This document shows positions 12,501 to 22,606 of a DNA stretch of 64,000 nt, piece after piece; position 1 is the first letter of the stretch, and every line of letters starts with the position of its first letter. Position numbers and translations under genes: made by a program. This DNA is from Jaapia argillacea MUCL 33604 (taxonomy: Eukaryota; Basidiomycota; Agaricomycetes; Jaapiales; Jaapiaceae). The DNA lies in assembly GCA_000697665.1 (NCBI GenBank), contig KL197739.1:62001-126000 (forward strand), written 5' to 3'. The notes under the pieces were generated by a model that did no database searches, was not told where the DNA came from, and worked only from the letters and a program-made list of their open reading frames with translations.

Positions 12501-14634
12501 GCCGGTGTATGCGCTTGCTGAAGGTCCGGTGTATGCGCTCGCTGAAGGTCCGGTGTAAGCGTTCGCTGAAGGCCCGGTGTATGCGCTTGCTGAAGGGCCG
12601 GTGTACGCACTCGCCGAAGGTCCGGTATATGCGCTCGTCGAAGGTCCCGCAGTCGCACTCGCCAAAGGCCCGCCGTATGTGCTCGCAGAAGGTCCCGCAT
12701 TCGAGCCCGTAGAAGGTCCGGTGTACGCACTAGCCAAAGGCCCACTATACGCACTAGCAGAAGGTCCACTAACCCCATCCCCAGACGACCTAACCCTCAC
12801 CTCCCTCTCCTGAGCAGCAGCACCCCCACCAGCCCCACGCAACTCAGTGCTCACCCTACCACCACCACCACCCCTTCCTCTCCCACCACCCCGATCACCA
12901 CTATCCCCTCTCTCCACACCTTTCCTCTCCCTCTCTCCTTCACCCCCACCAGCCCTCCTCTCCCCCCTAATCATCTCATACTCCCCAATAGCATGCGCAG
13001 GCGGAACCCTCACATCCACTTCAAACTCAACCTGCTTCCCCCCTCCCCCAGAAGTAGAATTGGAACGAACGTGATGGAGGAAGGAAGCTATGCTCCCTCC
13101 CGAGAGTGGTCTTTCGTAGGGTAGAGTTGGGTCGGTTGATGATGACGAGGGGAGGTGGGTGTGGCTTGATGATGAGGGGAGGTGTCCGTGGCTTGATGAT
13201 GAAGGAAGGTGTCCGTGGCTTGAAGATGAAGGGAGGTGTCCGTGGCCTGAAGATGAAGGAGGAAAGTGTCCATGGGCTGAAGACCCATGATCCTGCGCAG
13301 AACTCGGAGGAGTGAAATAAACCGTCTCGCGTCCTTCAACAATCCGCACATCACGACCAAAAGCACCAGCACCAACAGCAGGCACGAGTTGAACAACACC
13401 AATACCGATTTGAGAAGCAGATTGTGAGGGCGTGAGCGAAGATAGGTCGGAAGAGTGCCCACCTGCACCTCCATTATCCACACCACCACCACCACCATTA
13501 CGATCTCTCAAACGAATAGTAGCATCACCATCATCACCCGTGGTATCGATAGCCAAACCGAAATCGTTAGGTTCTTCGTGTATGATCCTACCCATGTTAA
13601 TGCCGGTGTCGAACCCGTCTGGATGGGGGAGTGGGGTGTAGGGTTGTGGAGCGTGTGGTGAGGGGTGGGGGTTTGGGAGGGAGCTGGGGGGTGAAGGGGG
13701 CGGAGGTGGGGGGAGGGGTAGAGCTATTGGGAGGGAGGGTGTGATGAGTATGATATGAATCTTTGGACCGTAATCACAGGGAGGAAAGAGCGAAAATCAA
13801 AGCTCACCATGACCATTCGCCATCCCAACCTTTTCGTGCCCACCAAACCCAAGCACACCAAGTCCTTCCCCACCAACCACTCTCCAAATCTCAGCACATC
13901 GAATCAAAGCTCTCAACCTCCCTTCCAAACCTTGTCTGACGATGGAAGAACGAAGATGTTCGAGTTCGAGTTCTTTACGCGCGAGGTGTCCTTCACATGC
14001 TTGGAGTTCTGCTTGGGCTGTTGCTAGTTTTGCTACGGGTGGTGGCGTCAATCGCATACCGAAGACCAAAGTCAGGGACGAATGAAAATACGTACTAAGT
14101 TGGGTGGAGGAAGAAGGGGAGGAAGCAGGGTGGTGGGAAGGAGATGAAAGAGATGTCTCAGAGAGAGAAGCTCGTATGTTTGATAAGCCAAGGTTGATCA
14201 ACGAGTCTCGATTCGCTTTTTGTGGTTTGGAAGCTTTGAGCAGACGAGTTACACTTATCCCGCCCAACAATACATGCGGTCAACCTCAATCCCACGTCGC
14301 CTATAAATAAGACGATATATCGCACTCACAAAATCTCTCTGTCCCTCAAAATGAGCCCCAACTCTTCCTCTGCACTCTTGATCCTGGCGAGACCATCCCT
14401 CCATTCGTCAACGGCTCCTGCATAGTCTGCGAGTGCATCATCTGCGCCACTCAAGCAGGCAGCAACGTTGACGATAACGCGGGCCAAGTCCTGGGAGGAT
14501 GCACTTGCATAAGCAGAAAAAGCAGCTTGGGATGAGGAGGAAAGGGTGAGGAGGGAGTGGAGGTGTTTTGAGTAGGAGAGTTCGTTTGTGATGAGGTTGT
14601 TGAGGAGGCGGGTGTCGGGTGGTCTGTGCACCAT
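9564..14634 (-). CDS. Large repeat-rich protein with helical (BAR-like?) N-terminus
   Basis: Four exons, 14330-14634, 14096-14253, 13808-14032 and 9564-13723, give an in-frame protein of 1615 residues; all junctions are GT-AG. The first ~230 residues are helical, starting MVHRPPDTRLLNNLITNELS and containing ELQACEGHLARKELELEHLR, a heptad-like pattern as in BAR or other dimerising coiled-coil domains. I cannot name the family. A Pro-rich stretch opens exon 4. The remaining ~1340 residues are disordered, rich in Ser, Gly, Pro and Lys. They include five 9-residue HGHLPSSSS-type repeats, about twelve 8-residue GPSASAYT-type repeats, many SP/TP sites and an acidic end just before the stop. This layout (membrane-curving or dimerising head plus phosphorylatable tail) suggests a cortical scaffold, which is inference only. 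The long Ser/Pro-rich antisense frames inside this gene are shadows. Confidence 0.7.
12470..12780 (-). repeat. 24-bp coding minisatellite (GPSASAYT units)
   Basis: About twelve head-to-tail units of 24 bp inside the last exon of the large protein gene. Each encodes a variant of Gly-Pro-Ser-Ala-Ser-Ala-Tyr-Thr. Central units are nearly identical and outer units are diverged (for example GPSTGSNA, GPLASATA), the usual look of an expanding array. Confidence 0.9.
13125..13275 (-). repeat. 27-bp coding minisatellite (HGHLPSSSS units)
   Basis: About five tandem 27-bp units in the same exon as the 24-bp array, encoding His-Gly-His-Leu-Pro-Ser-Ser-Ser-Ser and variants such as HTHLPSSSS. His occurs at fixed positions in every unit. 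Confidence 0.85.
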
Positions 14635-16121
14635 CCGAGCTATTCGTGGGGTGCGATCGCAGACGAAGAGAATGAACGAGCTGCTGCGACACGTTTGGTT
14701 CAAGTTAGACTACCGAAGTTTAGCCCTGCGTCATCACATCTCGTCAGCAGCCAGCCCTCTTTCCTCTTTGGGATCACTACGCCGATCATCTTCTGTTCTC
14801 ACGCCACTTTTGATTGCCTTTTGTTTCCGTACATGTTTCGTACGCTGCAGACAAGGCTCTCTTTGCGAGCCCTCTCGATCCTCTGCAGTATTCATTCACC
14901 TCTTGGTCGTCTTTGCGTTTACATCCGCTATCAGCATTGTCCCTGACTCGTCATCACCTCACCGCCAATCGATCGGACTCGTACCTCATCCCACTCCACA
15001 ACGCTTCTCAGCAGATTCTAGCCTCGAAATCTCGTCATAGTCGATCCCTCTCGCCCTCTGCTGGATATCATAGACTTCTGAACAACGATTCTACCGACGA
15101 CAACACATCATTACTCTCCTCCAAACTACTGCCTGCGCCTCTGCTTACATAGATGTTCAAGGCCTTCGTCAGCTGGAAGCATCTGCACACGTAGATCCCG
15201 CCCGACCTTTGGCGAACGAGTCGCCTATACCTCCCTTCAGATCGTCGTTCTATACGTCCCACAATACAAACGATTCAAACCCCCAAGTTGAATAATCATG
15301 GTTGATGCCAGCCGTAACAGGCGAAAATCCATGGGTTTGTACGGCGAAAGGGACAGTTGGGGATGGTCGCATCCACCTCGGTACTCACCATCCTAGATCT
15401 TCATCACCTCACTTGTTTCCTAACACCATATATGGAGAGGAGTACCTGTCACAGGACAAACCCATTATCGTCCTCTCTGTTAACCTAAATGCTGCAAGGA
15501 ACCAAAACGCTATGAATGACTCGGAGACTGCATAGGGATGGTCGGCAAGAGTTGGGGTTTCCTCGGGGGGATGCAGGCTCCTTATGAGCCGAAAAGGGTG
15601 GATTCACCCTCGGAATGAAATATCCCCCAACTTCCATCTTGTCCTGGGCATGTGTACCATCTGACGGTTAGACCTGATGTGAGGAGTGCGATGGCGGGCT
15701 TCGTCGTGACTCGAGCAGAGGAGGAAGGGCTGTGGATTGGTTCGTACCGCATGATACACTCCTTGTTCAATCCTGGAAATATACCGGACCTCCCCCCTTA
15801 TGTACCTCGTTCCTTGTGCAAGAAGTTTGTCTTAGTCCAGAGGGCATCAAGGAATGAGCGGCTTGATTCCTGAGACTGGCCTAGTGAGTCGAGCAGAGAT
15901 TTTCGAAGTGAATAGCATATGTAGCTAGCATGCTTGGAGAACTTTCTTCGTGCAGTAAAAGACTAAGTGTGCAAGAGACGAGCAAGAGGCCTCGGTGAGC
16001 TACGATGCTACGGCCGTTGTGGATAGTAACTCTCGGTCTGATAACAAGCTGACCAACAGGCGTCACGATCCTGCTTCCGTCCACCATCATCTCCAAACAT
16101 CATCTCCTTCATCCCCTCACA
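14635..16121. other. Divergent intergenic region
   Basis: About 1.5 kb between the divergent starts of the large repeat protein and cyclophilin H. It contains pyrimidine-rich stretches typical of basidiomycete promoters and leaders. Several open frames (for example 14588-15152) are Ser/Leu-rich with no domain and are not supported as genes. Confidence 0.4.
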
Positions 16122-17129
16122 ATGTCCAATACACGACCCATCGTCTTCATGGACGTCAACATCGGCGAAACCCCAGCCGGCAGACTCAAAATGGAGCTCT
16201 TCAGCGATATAGTACCAAAGTCAGCCTCTCCCCTCACCCCGCCACGCGTACGATCCGAACCTCATAGGCATCGATATAACTTTCAGGACAGCTGAGAACT
16301 TCCGACAATTGTGTACGGGTGAATACAGGTGAGATTGGGTGGGGGAAAGGGGGAGCGAAGAGAGGTTAACGGAGTGATCTCGTAGGGTGAACGCAAGACC
16401 ACAAGGGTACAAAAACGCTACCTTCCACAGAGTGTGAGCACCTCCCCTCTCCCTCCCCTCACCCCCACCTATTAACTTCACGCACTACAGAGTCCCAAAT
16501 TTCATGGTCCAAGGTACTTCACCCACCTTCCCCCACCAATTTCATCCTAACCCGAGCTCAACGAAAGCATGGGTGATTTAACCACCTAGGCGGAGATTTT
16601 ATTAAAGGAGATGGGACGGGATCGTTCTCTATCTACGGAGACAAGTTCCCCGTACGTGCCTTTTATCTCCTTGATCCTTGTCGTGCGTTCCCCTGATGGA
16701 GGAAGTGGTGTTAGGATGAGAACTTTGTGGAGAAACATACAGGACCTGGGTTACTCTCCATGGTACGTCCGTTCCCAAAATTCTCGCCCCCAAACTACTT
16801 CTGATGATGATATTTGATAGGCCAACAGCGGAGCAAACACGAATGGTTGTCAGGTACGCTCCCCCCTCATCTTCAACAAACAAGCACTCAAACCCCACCC
16901 GTTGCATCAAGTTCTTCATCACCACAGCGAAATGTGATTTCCTAGACGGCAAACACGTGGTATTCGGAAAAGTGATAGAAGGGATGCTCACACTCCGAAA
17001 AATCGAAAATGTACCTACTGGTCCTAACAATCGACCCAAACTCGCTGTCAAGATCGTTGGTAAGTCTCCCAGGCGCTCTTCTTCTACCCACATTGATGAC
17101 CACGCATCGCAGAATGTGGAGAGATGTGA
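16122..17129 (+). CDS. PPIH: Cyclophilin H, spliceosomal peptidyl-prolyl isomerase
   Basis: Peptidyl-prolyl cis-trans isomerase of the cyclophilin H type, which in other eukaryotes binds PRPF4/PRPF3 in the U4/U6 snRNP. Nine exons: 16122-16219, 16287-16328, 16386-16433, 16491-16513, 16590-16651, 16715-16762, 16821-16853, 16912-17059 and 17113-17129, with one micro-exon of 23 nt. The spliced protein carries FMDVNIGETPAGRLKMELF, TAENFRQLCTG, YKNATFHRV, FMVQGGDF, PGLLSMANSG, TNGCQFFIT, LDGKHVVFGKV and the C-terminus ENVPTGPNN...ECGEM. Active-site residues of the family (Arg in FHRV, Phe and Gln in FMVQGGDF, Phe in QFFIT) are present. The NVPTGPNN and CGEM ending separates it from general cyclophilin A. 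It converges with the alcohol oxidase gene, 217 bp between stops. Confidence 0.95.
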
Positions 17130-17346
17130 TGAGCGTTCACTTTTTTGTTATCTCACAGACGTATATCAAAAGAAGACTTTGAATTTGGCACGCGTTATGC
17201 GGAATAAGGAATACAACAAGACACAACGGCATTGAAATACAAAAACGGCAGGAGATTCGACCTCCTAGTCATACAAGAAACAACCCCGCGAAACATACAT
17301 AAAAGTTTGTTCAACGATTCACCAACCTCACCACGAAGTCACCCAC

Positions 17347-20300
17347 TTAGCGGGGCTGCTGGGTGGCAGCGACGCCCTTGGGGACGGGCGCATGAGGGAC
17401 GGGTGCGTGGGGCAACCTAACCTTGAGGCCTGTCGAAACGAGTTAGAATATGTGTGTGAAAGCGAGTATAAGAAGAACGGCGTACCGAGGTCCTCGAGCA
17501 ACAAATCCGCTCCCTTTTCACCGACCAACAATGCCGATGAGTAGGTGTTCGTGCCCAAGTTATCAGGGCAGATCGACAAGTCGACACACTTGAGGTTGGT
17601 GGTACCTGCATTACATTACATCAGAAACCAAGCAAGGCGTGTGTTGGTGAAGAGAGGGATACTGACCGAAAACGTTGAGACGATGGTCGACAACACCGCC
17701 TTCCTCTCGGGGCTTCATCGCGCAAGTACCCAAGCTGTGCCAAGTAGTCTCGACGTGGTCTATAGTCCAAAGTTGGGCTTCGGCGCGTCATGCAGTTGGA
17801 AGGACAGCACATACCAGAGATCCAGTCATCGATAGCCTTGTCGTCCTCCTCAGTGTACTTGATGTCCTCATGGACCTTGCTGGCATCATAAGGCTCAGAT
17901 GGCCTGTGCCAGGTACCCATGTGGATTCCGACAGTCAAGCCGTTGGGTAATATCTCCTTGGCGGTCTTGATATCGATATCCTTGACAGCGGCGGGGGAAG
18001 CGGGGTGGAAGTGAGGGTGATGAGACGCGAGCTCGCCACGGAATGCTATAATGAAAATCGGTGGTTGGTGAATCAATTCGGATGTGGAAATTGAGTGATG
18101 GCGGCACTTACCGTCCATCCTCCTGGCAACCTCACGAGTCTTCTTGTAACTCCAACGAATGGGAGCAAAGTCGGCCTTGTTGTTCATGAAGCCAGAGTCG
18201 AAGAAGGGCTCGACGTAAGGGTTGCTCGATTGGATGTGAATCTTGCCACGGCTGGCGGGGTATTCCTACAAGCGGTTTGGTCGTTAGTCACCACCTCATT
18301 TGCGACAGAACAGAACAGGTTCCACTGACGAGATATTGGAACATCGTGACGTACTTGCCAGGGGGCAAGAGAGTGTGGTCGGCGTAGGCTATGAAATACT
18401 TAGAAAGGTTCGATGAAATGGTGGGTGGTGGATCTCACCTCCTGAGACGATGGAACCGAACATGACGGGCTTGTCGGGCTTGTCCTTGAAGTACTCGTTC
18501 CACAACTTGTTGAACTCGGGACCCATCTCCTTCAACTCTTCCTCGGTGGGGCGAATCTGGTCGAGGAGTTAGGAATGCGTTGGTACTATAACAAGTTTCC
18601 TCACCTTGAAACCGGCGTCGATGCAGTTCGACGACAACCTGGCCTTCTCGGGACTAACTTCCCACTCGTTGAACAGCTGATGTAAGAAGTTATTTAGGAA
18701 AGGTCTATTCGAACGAGGGTTGTTGACTTGCCTCCATCTGAGTCTGCTTGTCGCCGCGAAGGAAATCGTCGGTGGTGAAGGTATCATTCGAAACGCGGTA
18801 GACTGAGGAATAGTCAATAAATGGAACCTCAGGACCAATATGTCTTGAACTTACGGGAAAGAGTGGTGTAATGGTCTTGGTACTGCTCGCCAACTCCGGG
18901 AAGGTCGCTAACAACCTTGATGTCGAGCTTCTTCAACAAGTCAGCTGCGCCAACACCGCTGCGCTCCAAGATTTGGGGAGTGCCCAAAGTTCCAGAGCTC
19001 AAAACGACGTATTTCTTGGCTTTGACCTAAGAAGAGTCGGTGAGGGGAGAACTAGGAGCTGTATAAATCTACTTACGATCGTCTCGTGAACTTTGCCTCC
19101 GTGGGCACGGTTCCTGGATGGCACGTATGCAACACCAACAGCCTTGTTGCCCTCAAAGATAACACGAGAGACGCGAGCATTGGTGCGTAAGAAAAGGTTA
19201 TTCTGCACATCCATGACACTGCAAAGGGTGTTTTCAGGATATGGATGATAATCTCGTAGGAAAAGACGAACGAGTGGACATAAGCAGTAGCAGCATCGCT
19301 CCTGCGACCAGTGTGTCGGTTGATGTACTTGGCCCAGATCTCAGCGCCGTGTGCGGTGGTCAAATCTTTATCGAAGAGATCAGATTATGCCTCGGTTTGT
19401 CTTTCTAACGACGCTTACCTTGAATATCATCGCTGAAAGGGACACCAATGGCGTGAGAGGCACGCAAAAAGTCGTGGGCAACGGCTATAGAGACACAGGA
19501 TTAGAATCGGGGTATAGGACCTCACTTCTTCCAGCAATGACTTACGAGTAATCTGTCCACCGTTCGAGATGGCAATAGGACCTTCGTATCCGTGGCTGAT
19601 GGAGAGTTAATCGCCGACCGAAATCATGGTGATAATTCAACTTACGTGTCACTGTTGCTTGGCTTCTGATAGTTCTCAAGCTATTGATATCTATGCATTA
19701 GCGCCAGACCGTCACGTCTTTGTACTTGCAACTCAACTCGTTTCATGAGGGGAACGAGATCTAAAAGGCGTTCAGCCTCAACAAACGAAAGTAAGAAACC
19801 CGAACTCACCTTGGCAAGTCCATCCCTCGCTCTTGAAGTCATCTAAGGTAAGAAAGTGGTAAGTGGTTATCTGAGAGACCAATCGGTCTTGACGAACCCC
19901 AGTCGGAAGCAGATGCCTAGTCACGTGGAGGGTTAAATGATGCCTTGCTACCAAATGCTATCAAACTCACCCTAGTGTACATCTATGAATCGTTGGGAAA
20001 GAAATCAGATTTTTATCAATGACCATGGTGCGCGAATCATACCTGGAAGTTGATACTGGAGTGAAGTTAGCTACAATCAAATTCTGACGAGAATCAAATA
20101 ACACATACCTGCTTCCACCACCTGCAGTGAAGCGGTTGAAATCAATTAGGTGAGGACTCTTTCACGCTAGAAAAAAATCATACCGAGGATGTTGGCACAT
20201 GGGACAATACTGCGCCTGCCACGAAGGTGACTGCTCTCCATGGTATCAGTGTAGAATGTCGCCTTGTCGTTGCTAAACAATGGGATAGGACTGAGTGCTG

Positions 20301-20631
20301 GACGATAGGGGATCTCAAACCGGCTTACATTCCATCACGTTGCATGTTCTTGACATAGATGCCAGGTCTGTAGACCCAAGGGTCGTCCCTGTTGTTAGAT
20401 CCACCTGGCGGCAGGGTAAGTCAACTTGATACGAGGAGGTGTTTGAAAGGCATACCCTCAATAAGCATGACCTTCAGGTTTGGGTCGGCATAAGCCAATC
20501 GCCCAGCGACTACACATCCTGCGGGACCACCACTACGAAAGAATATTTGGTGTTAGTCGTGTTCAATTTCGCGACGGTTGGACTAATACTGACCCACAAA
20601 CGATAACGTCGACCTCCTGCGGATGAACCAT
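17347..20631 (-). CDS. AOX1: Alcohol (methanol) oxidase, GMC family
   Basis: FAD-dependent GMC oxidoreductase that oxidises methanol or short alcohols with O2 to aldehyde and H2O2. The ATG at 20631 starts [18 protein letters not shown], the dinucleotide-binding loop, followed by [19 protein letters not shown]. The C-terminal half shows [34 protein letters not shown] (catalytic His) and [20 protein letters not shown] (catalytic Asn), as in alcohol oxidases. Many introns, some with very short exons between 19600 and 20300. The last exon adds a short proline-rich tail with a duplicated PHAPVP motif and ends AATQQPR. I see neither a peroxisomal PTS1 tripeptide nor an N-terminal signal peptide, so location is open; related brown-rot enzymes are known to reach the outside of hyphae without a classical signal. 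H2O2 supply for peroxidases or Fenton chemistry is the usual suggested role. Confidence 0.9.
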
Positions 20632-22606
20632 GATTGCTAGTGTGTTTCACAAAGTAGAGTCTTGAGGGGGACCTCGAGATAAGGACGTAGGCTTAAAGCA
20701 AGGATGCTTTATATGCCTGAGCGCTGGAGAAAGAATATCCTGGAGTAACCGTGTAGGCAAAAGAAGAACAAGGAATTCAGTACGGTCCGGGTATGTTTAT
20801 CCAACTGACAAGGAAATAATGCCCGGCAGGAGGCTGAGAGGAAGTCATCTGAGAAACCGCTCTGGGAGGAGTGGGGAAGGAATTCCAAGGAGAAGGGTCA
20901 CGTTGACTGGCAAACAACGGCCGTTAGGGCTTCCCCGCACGTAGATGGTAAAACCCTCAAAATGGGGACTTCGCGATCATAGAACGTAGAGGAAGAGGTC
21001 ATGCTCTCCAACCGAATGCAACCCAGTGTGCGCACGGGACCACTCGAAATACATCACTTGCGTTGATTTGGATGGGTTCCACGAGACGGTCCATCTGTCA
21101 GACACCCAAGAACAGTCTGTGTCCATGGAGCTATATGTTGCCGTCGAATGGCCCATCGAGGCGACGGTGGTGGCGCTTGGCGCCGGCGTTAGAAGTCCAA
21201 ATCGGGCTACTCCCAGCATCTAAATGTGACGCAACTACCCCGCACACTCGATCGTTGAGGTGAGCTTAACCCAAGCACCGTCCGAGATAGTAGGTTTCCC
21301 CACGAATGAGATTCGAAGACGTGGGGAAATGATAGAGCCTGTGTATGTGCCTCAGAATTCTAGATACACCGTACTCGCGGAATCCAGAGCTGTGGCAACA
21401 ATGGATCAGAGAAGGGATCTAATTTCAGGTGACGACCTGGATTACGAGACATCATAATGGTGGGTGAGATTGAGCCCATATCGAAGGTCAAACCAAAGCA
21501 AGGAGACTCACATGACAAGTTCTCAAATGACAGACATACAAGGTACGCCACTCAAATCGAGAACCACGGGAAGATGGGCAGTGTATTACCCTCTCGACAC
21601 TACGAACTCCAGTGCACTGTCAGATTCCACAAAACCCCATGTGCATGCTCTCGTCGGCCGTGGTGAGAGTATCAAAACAGGTTGCTGATACGGGTAGACG
21701 GAACCCCGAGCAGAACCGCAGCTGGATGACTGATTACGCTGGAGCAGGCACCCTATCATGCGCAGAGCTTCTCTCGAGAAGTACAATGCTAGGTGGGGAA
21801 AGAAGGTCGACAGAATTGGAAGCAGCTATCATGGGAGTACATACATACCCTCTCGCCCCTGACAGGTGATTGAGCGGTTCCTTGACTAACGTCCTCTCAC
21901 GACTGCAGTTGATAGAACAGACTTGAAATTCTGAGAACATTGAATGTGTTAGAAACGGTCGGGCTTGGGAGGTGAGCACAAGTCAAAGCAACCGAGTCGC
22001 GGCCGCAAAGCGCTGGAGTCTACAGGACGTGCAGATGACCCACGCATCTTGTAATGTTATAATGAGAAGCAGCCAGGAAGGTCACGATGTCGCAAGGCTA
22101 CTCCGCGGGCTCATCAAGAAGGTTCAAGGCAATGTATCGCGGTTTTGTTGCAAATAATAGCGCAGTGAGAGTGATTGGCCCAAAGCCACAGGTATCCAGA
22201 CGAGCGAGAACATTCAACCGTACAGCTGACCCACGAGAATCAAAGAGATGTAAACTGACAGATACCGAAACATCGAGCCAGTCGAAAAGATGGTTCGGCC
22301 GGATGACAGCGCGAGATCAGGCCAAGTAAGCAGTCGTGGACAATCCTCAGCCAATCCTCGCGGGATGAACATTGTTGGGCTTTGATATACGTGGTTCAAG
22401 TTCAAGTCCAACCCAGCTGCGATCGGAAGAAAGGTTGTCGCGAAGTTGGCGGAGTTTGGTCGCTGGCCGGATTGTCTTGCCCCTCAAGCCCTCTCATTCA
22501 CATTGCACAACCTCGACTCAGTCGTTGCTTAGTGTTGTCCTCCAGCAGTGCTCGTCTGCTGAATTGGTTGGACTGGTTCTCCACGACTCCCTCGTCTTTC
22601 AGCCTA
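20632..22606. other. Divergent intergenic region
   Basis: Nearly 2 kb between alcohol oxidase (-) and the FAB1-like kinase (+). Short overlapping frames only; no domain, transposon end, or RNA gene recognised. It should hold the alcohol oxidase promoter next to 20631 and the kinase promoter near 22400-22600. Confidence 0.45.

Noticed and set aside
10112-12813. Many Ser/Pro-, Leu- or Arg-rich open frames on the plus strand
   Set aside because: They are antisense shadows of the biased, repeat-rich coding exon on the minus strand.
9564-14634. Assignment of the large protein to the Ivy1 or Pil1 BAR families
   Set aside because: I found no family-specific motif; only a general helical pattern supports a BAR-like fold.
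14588-15152. Overlapping plus-strand frames of 106-150 codons
   Set aside because: Pyrimidine-rich leader-like sequence, no domain, and many start with non-ATG codons.
22170-22420. Possible tRNA T-loop-like string (GGTTCAAGTTCAAGTCC near 22393)
   Set aside because: No acceptor stem or anticodon arm can be folded around it.
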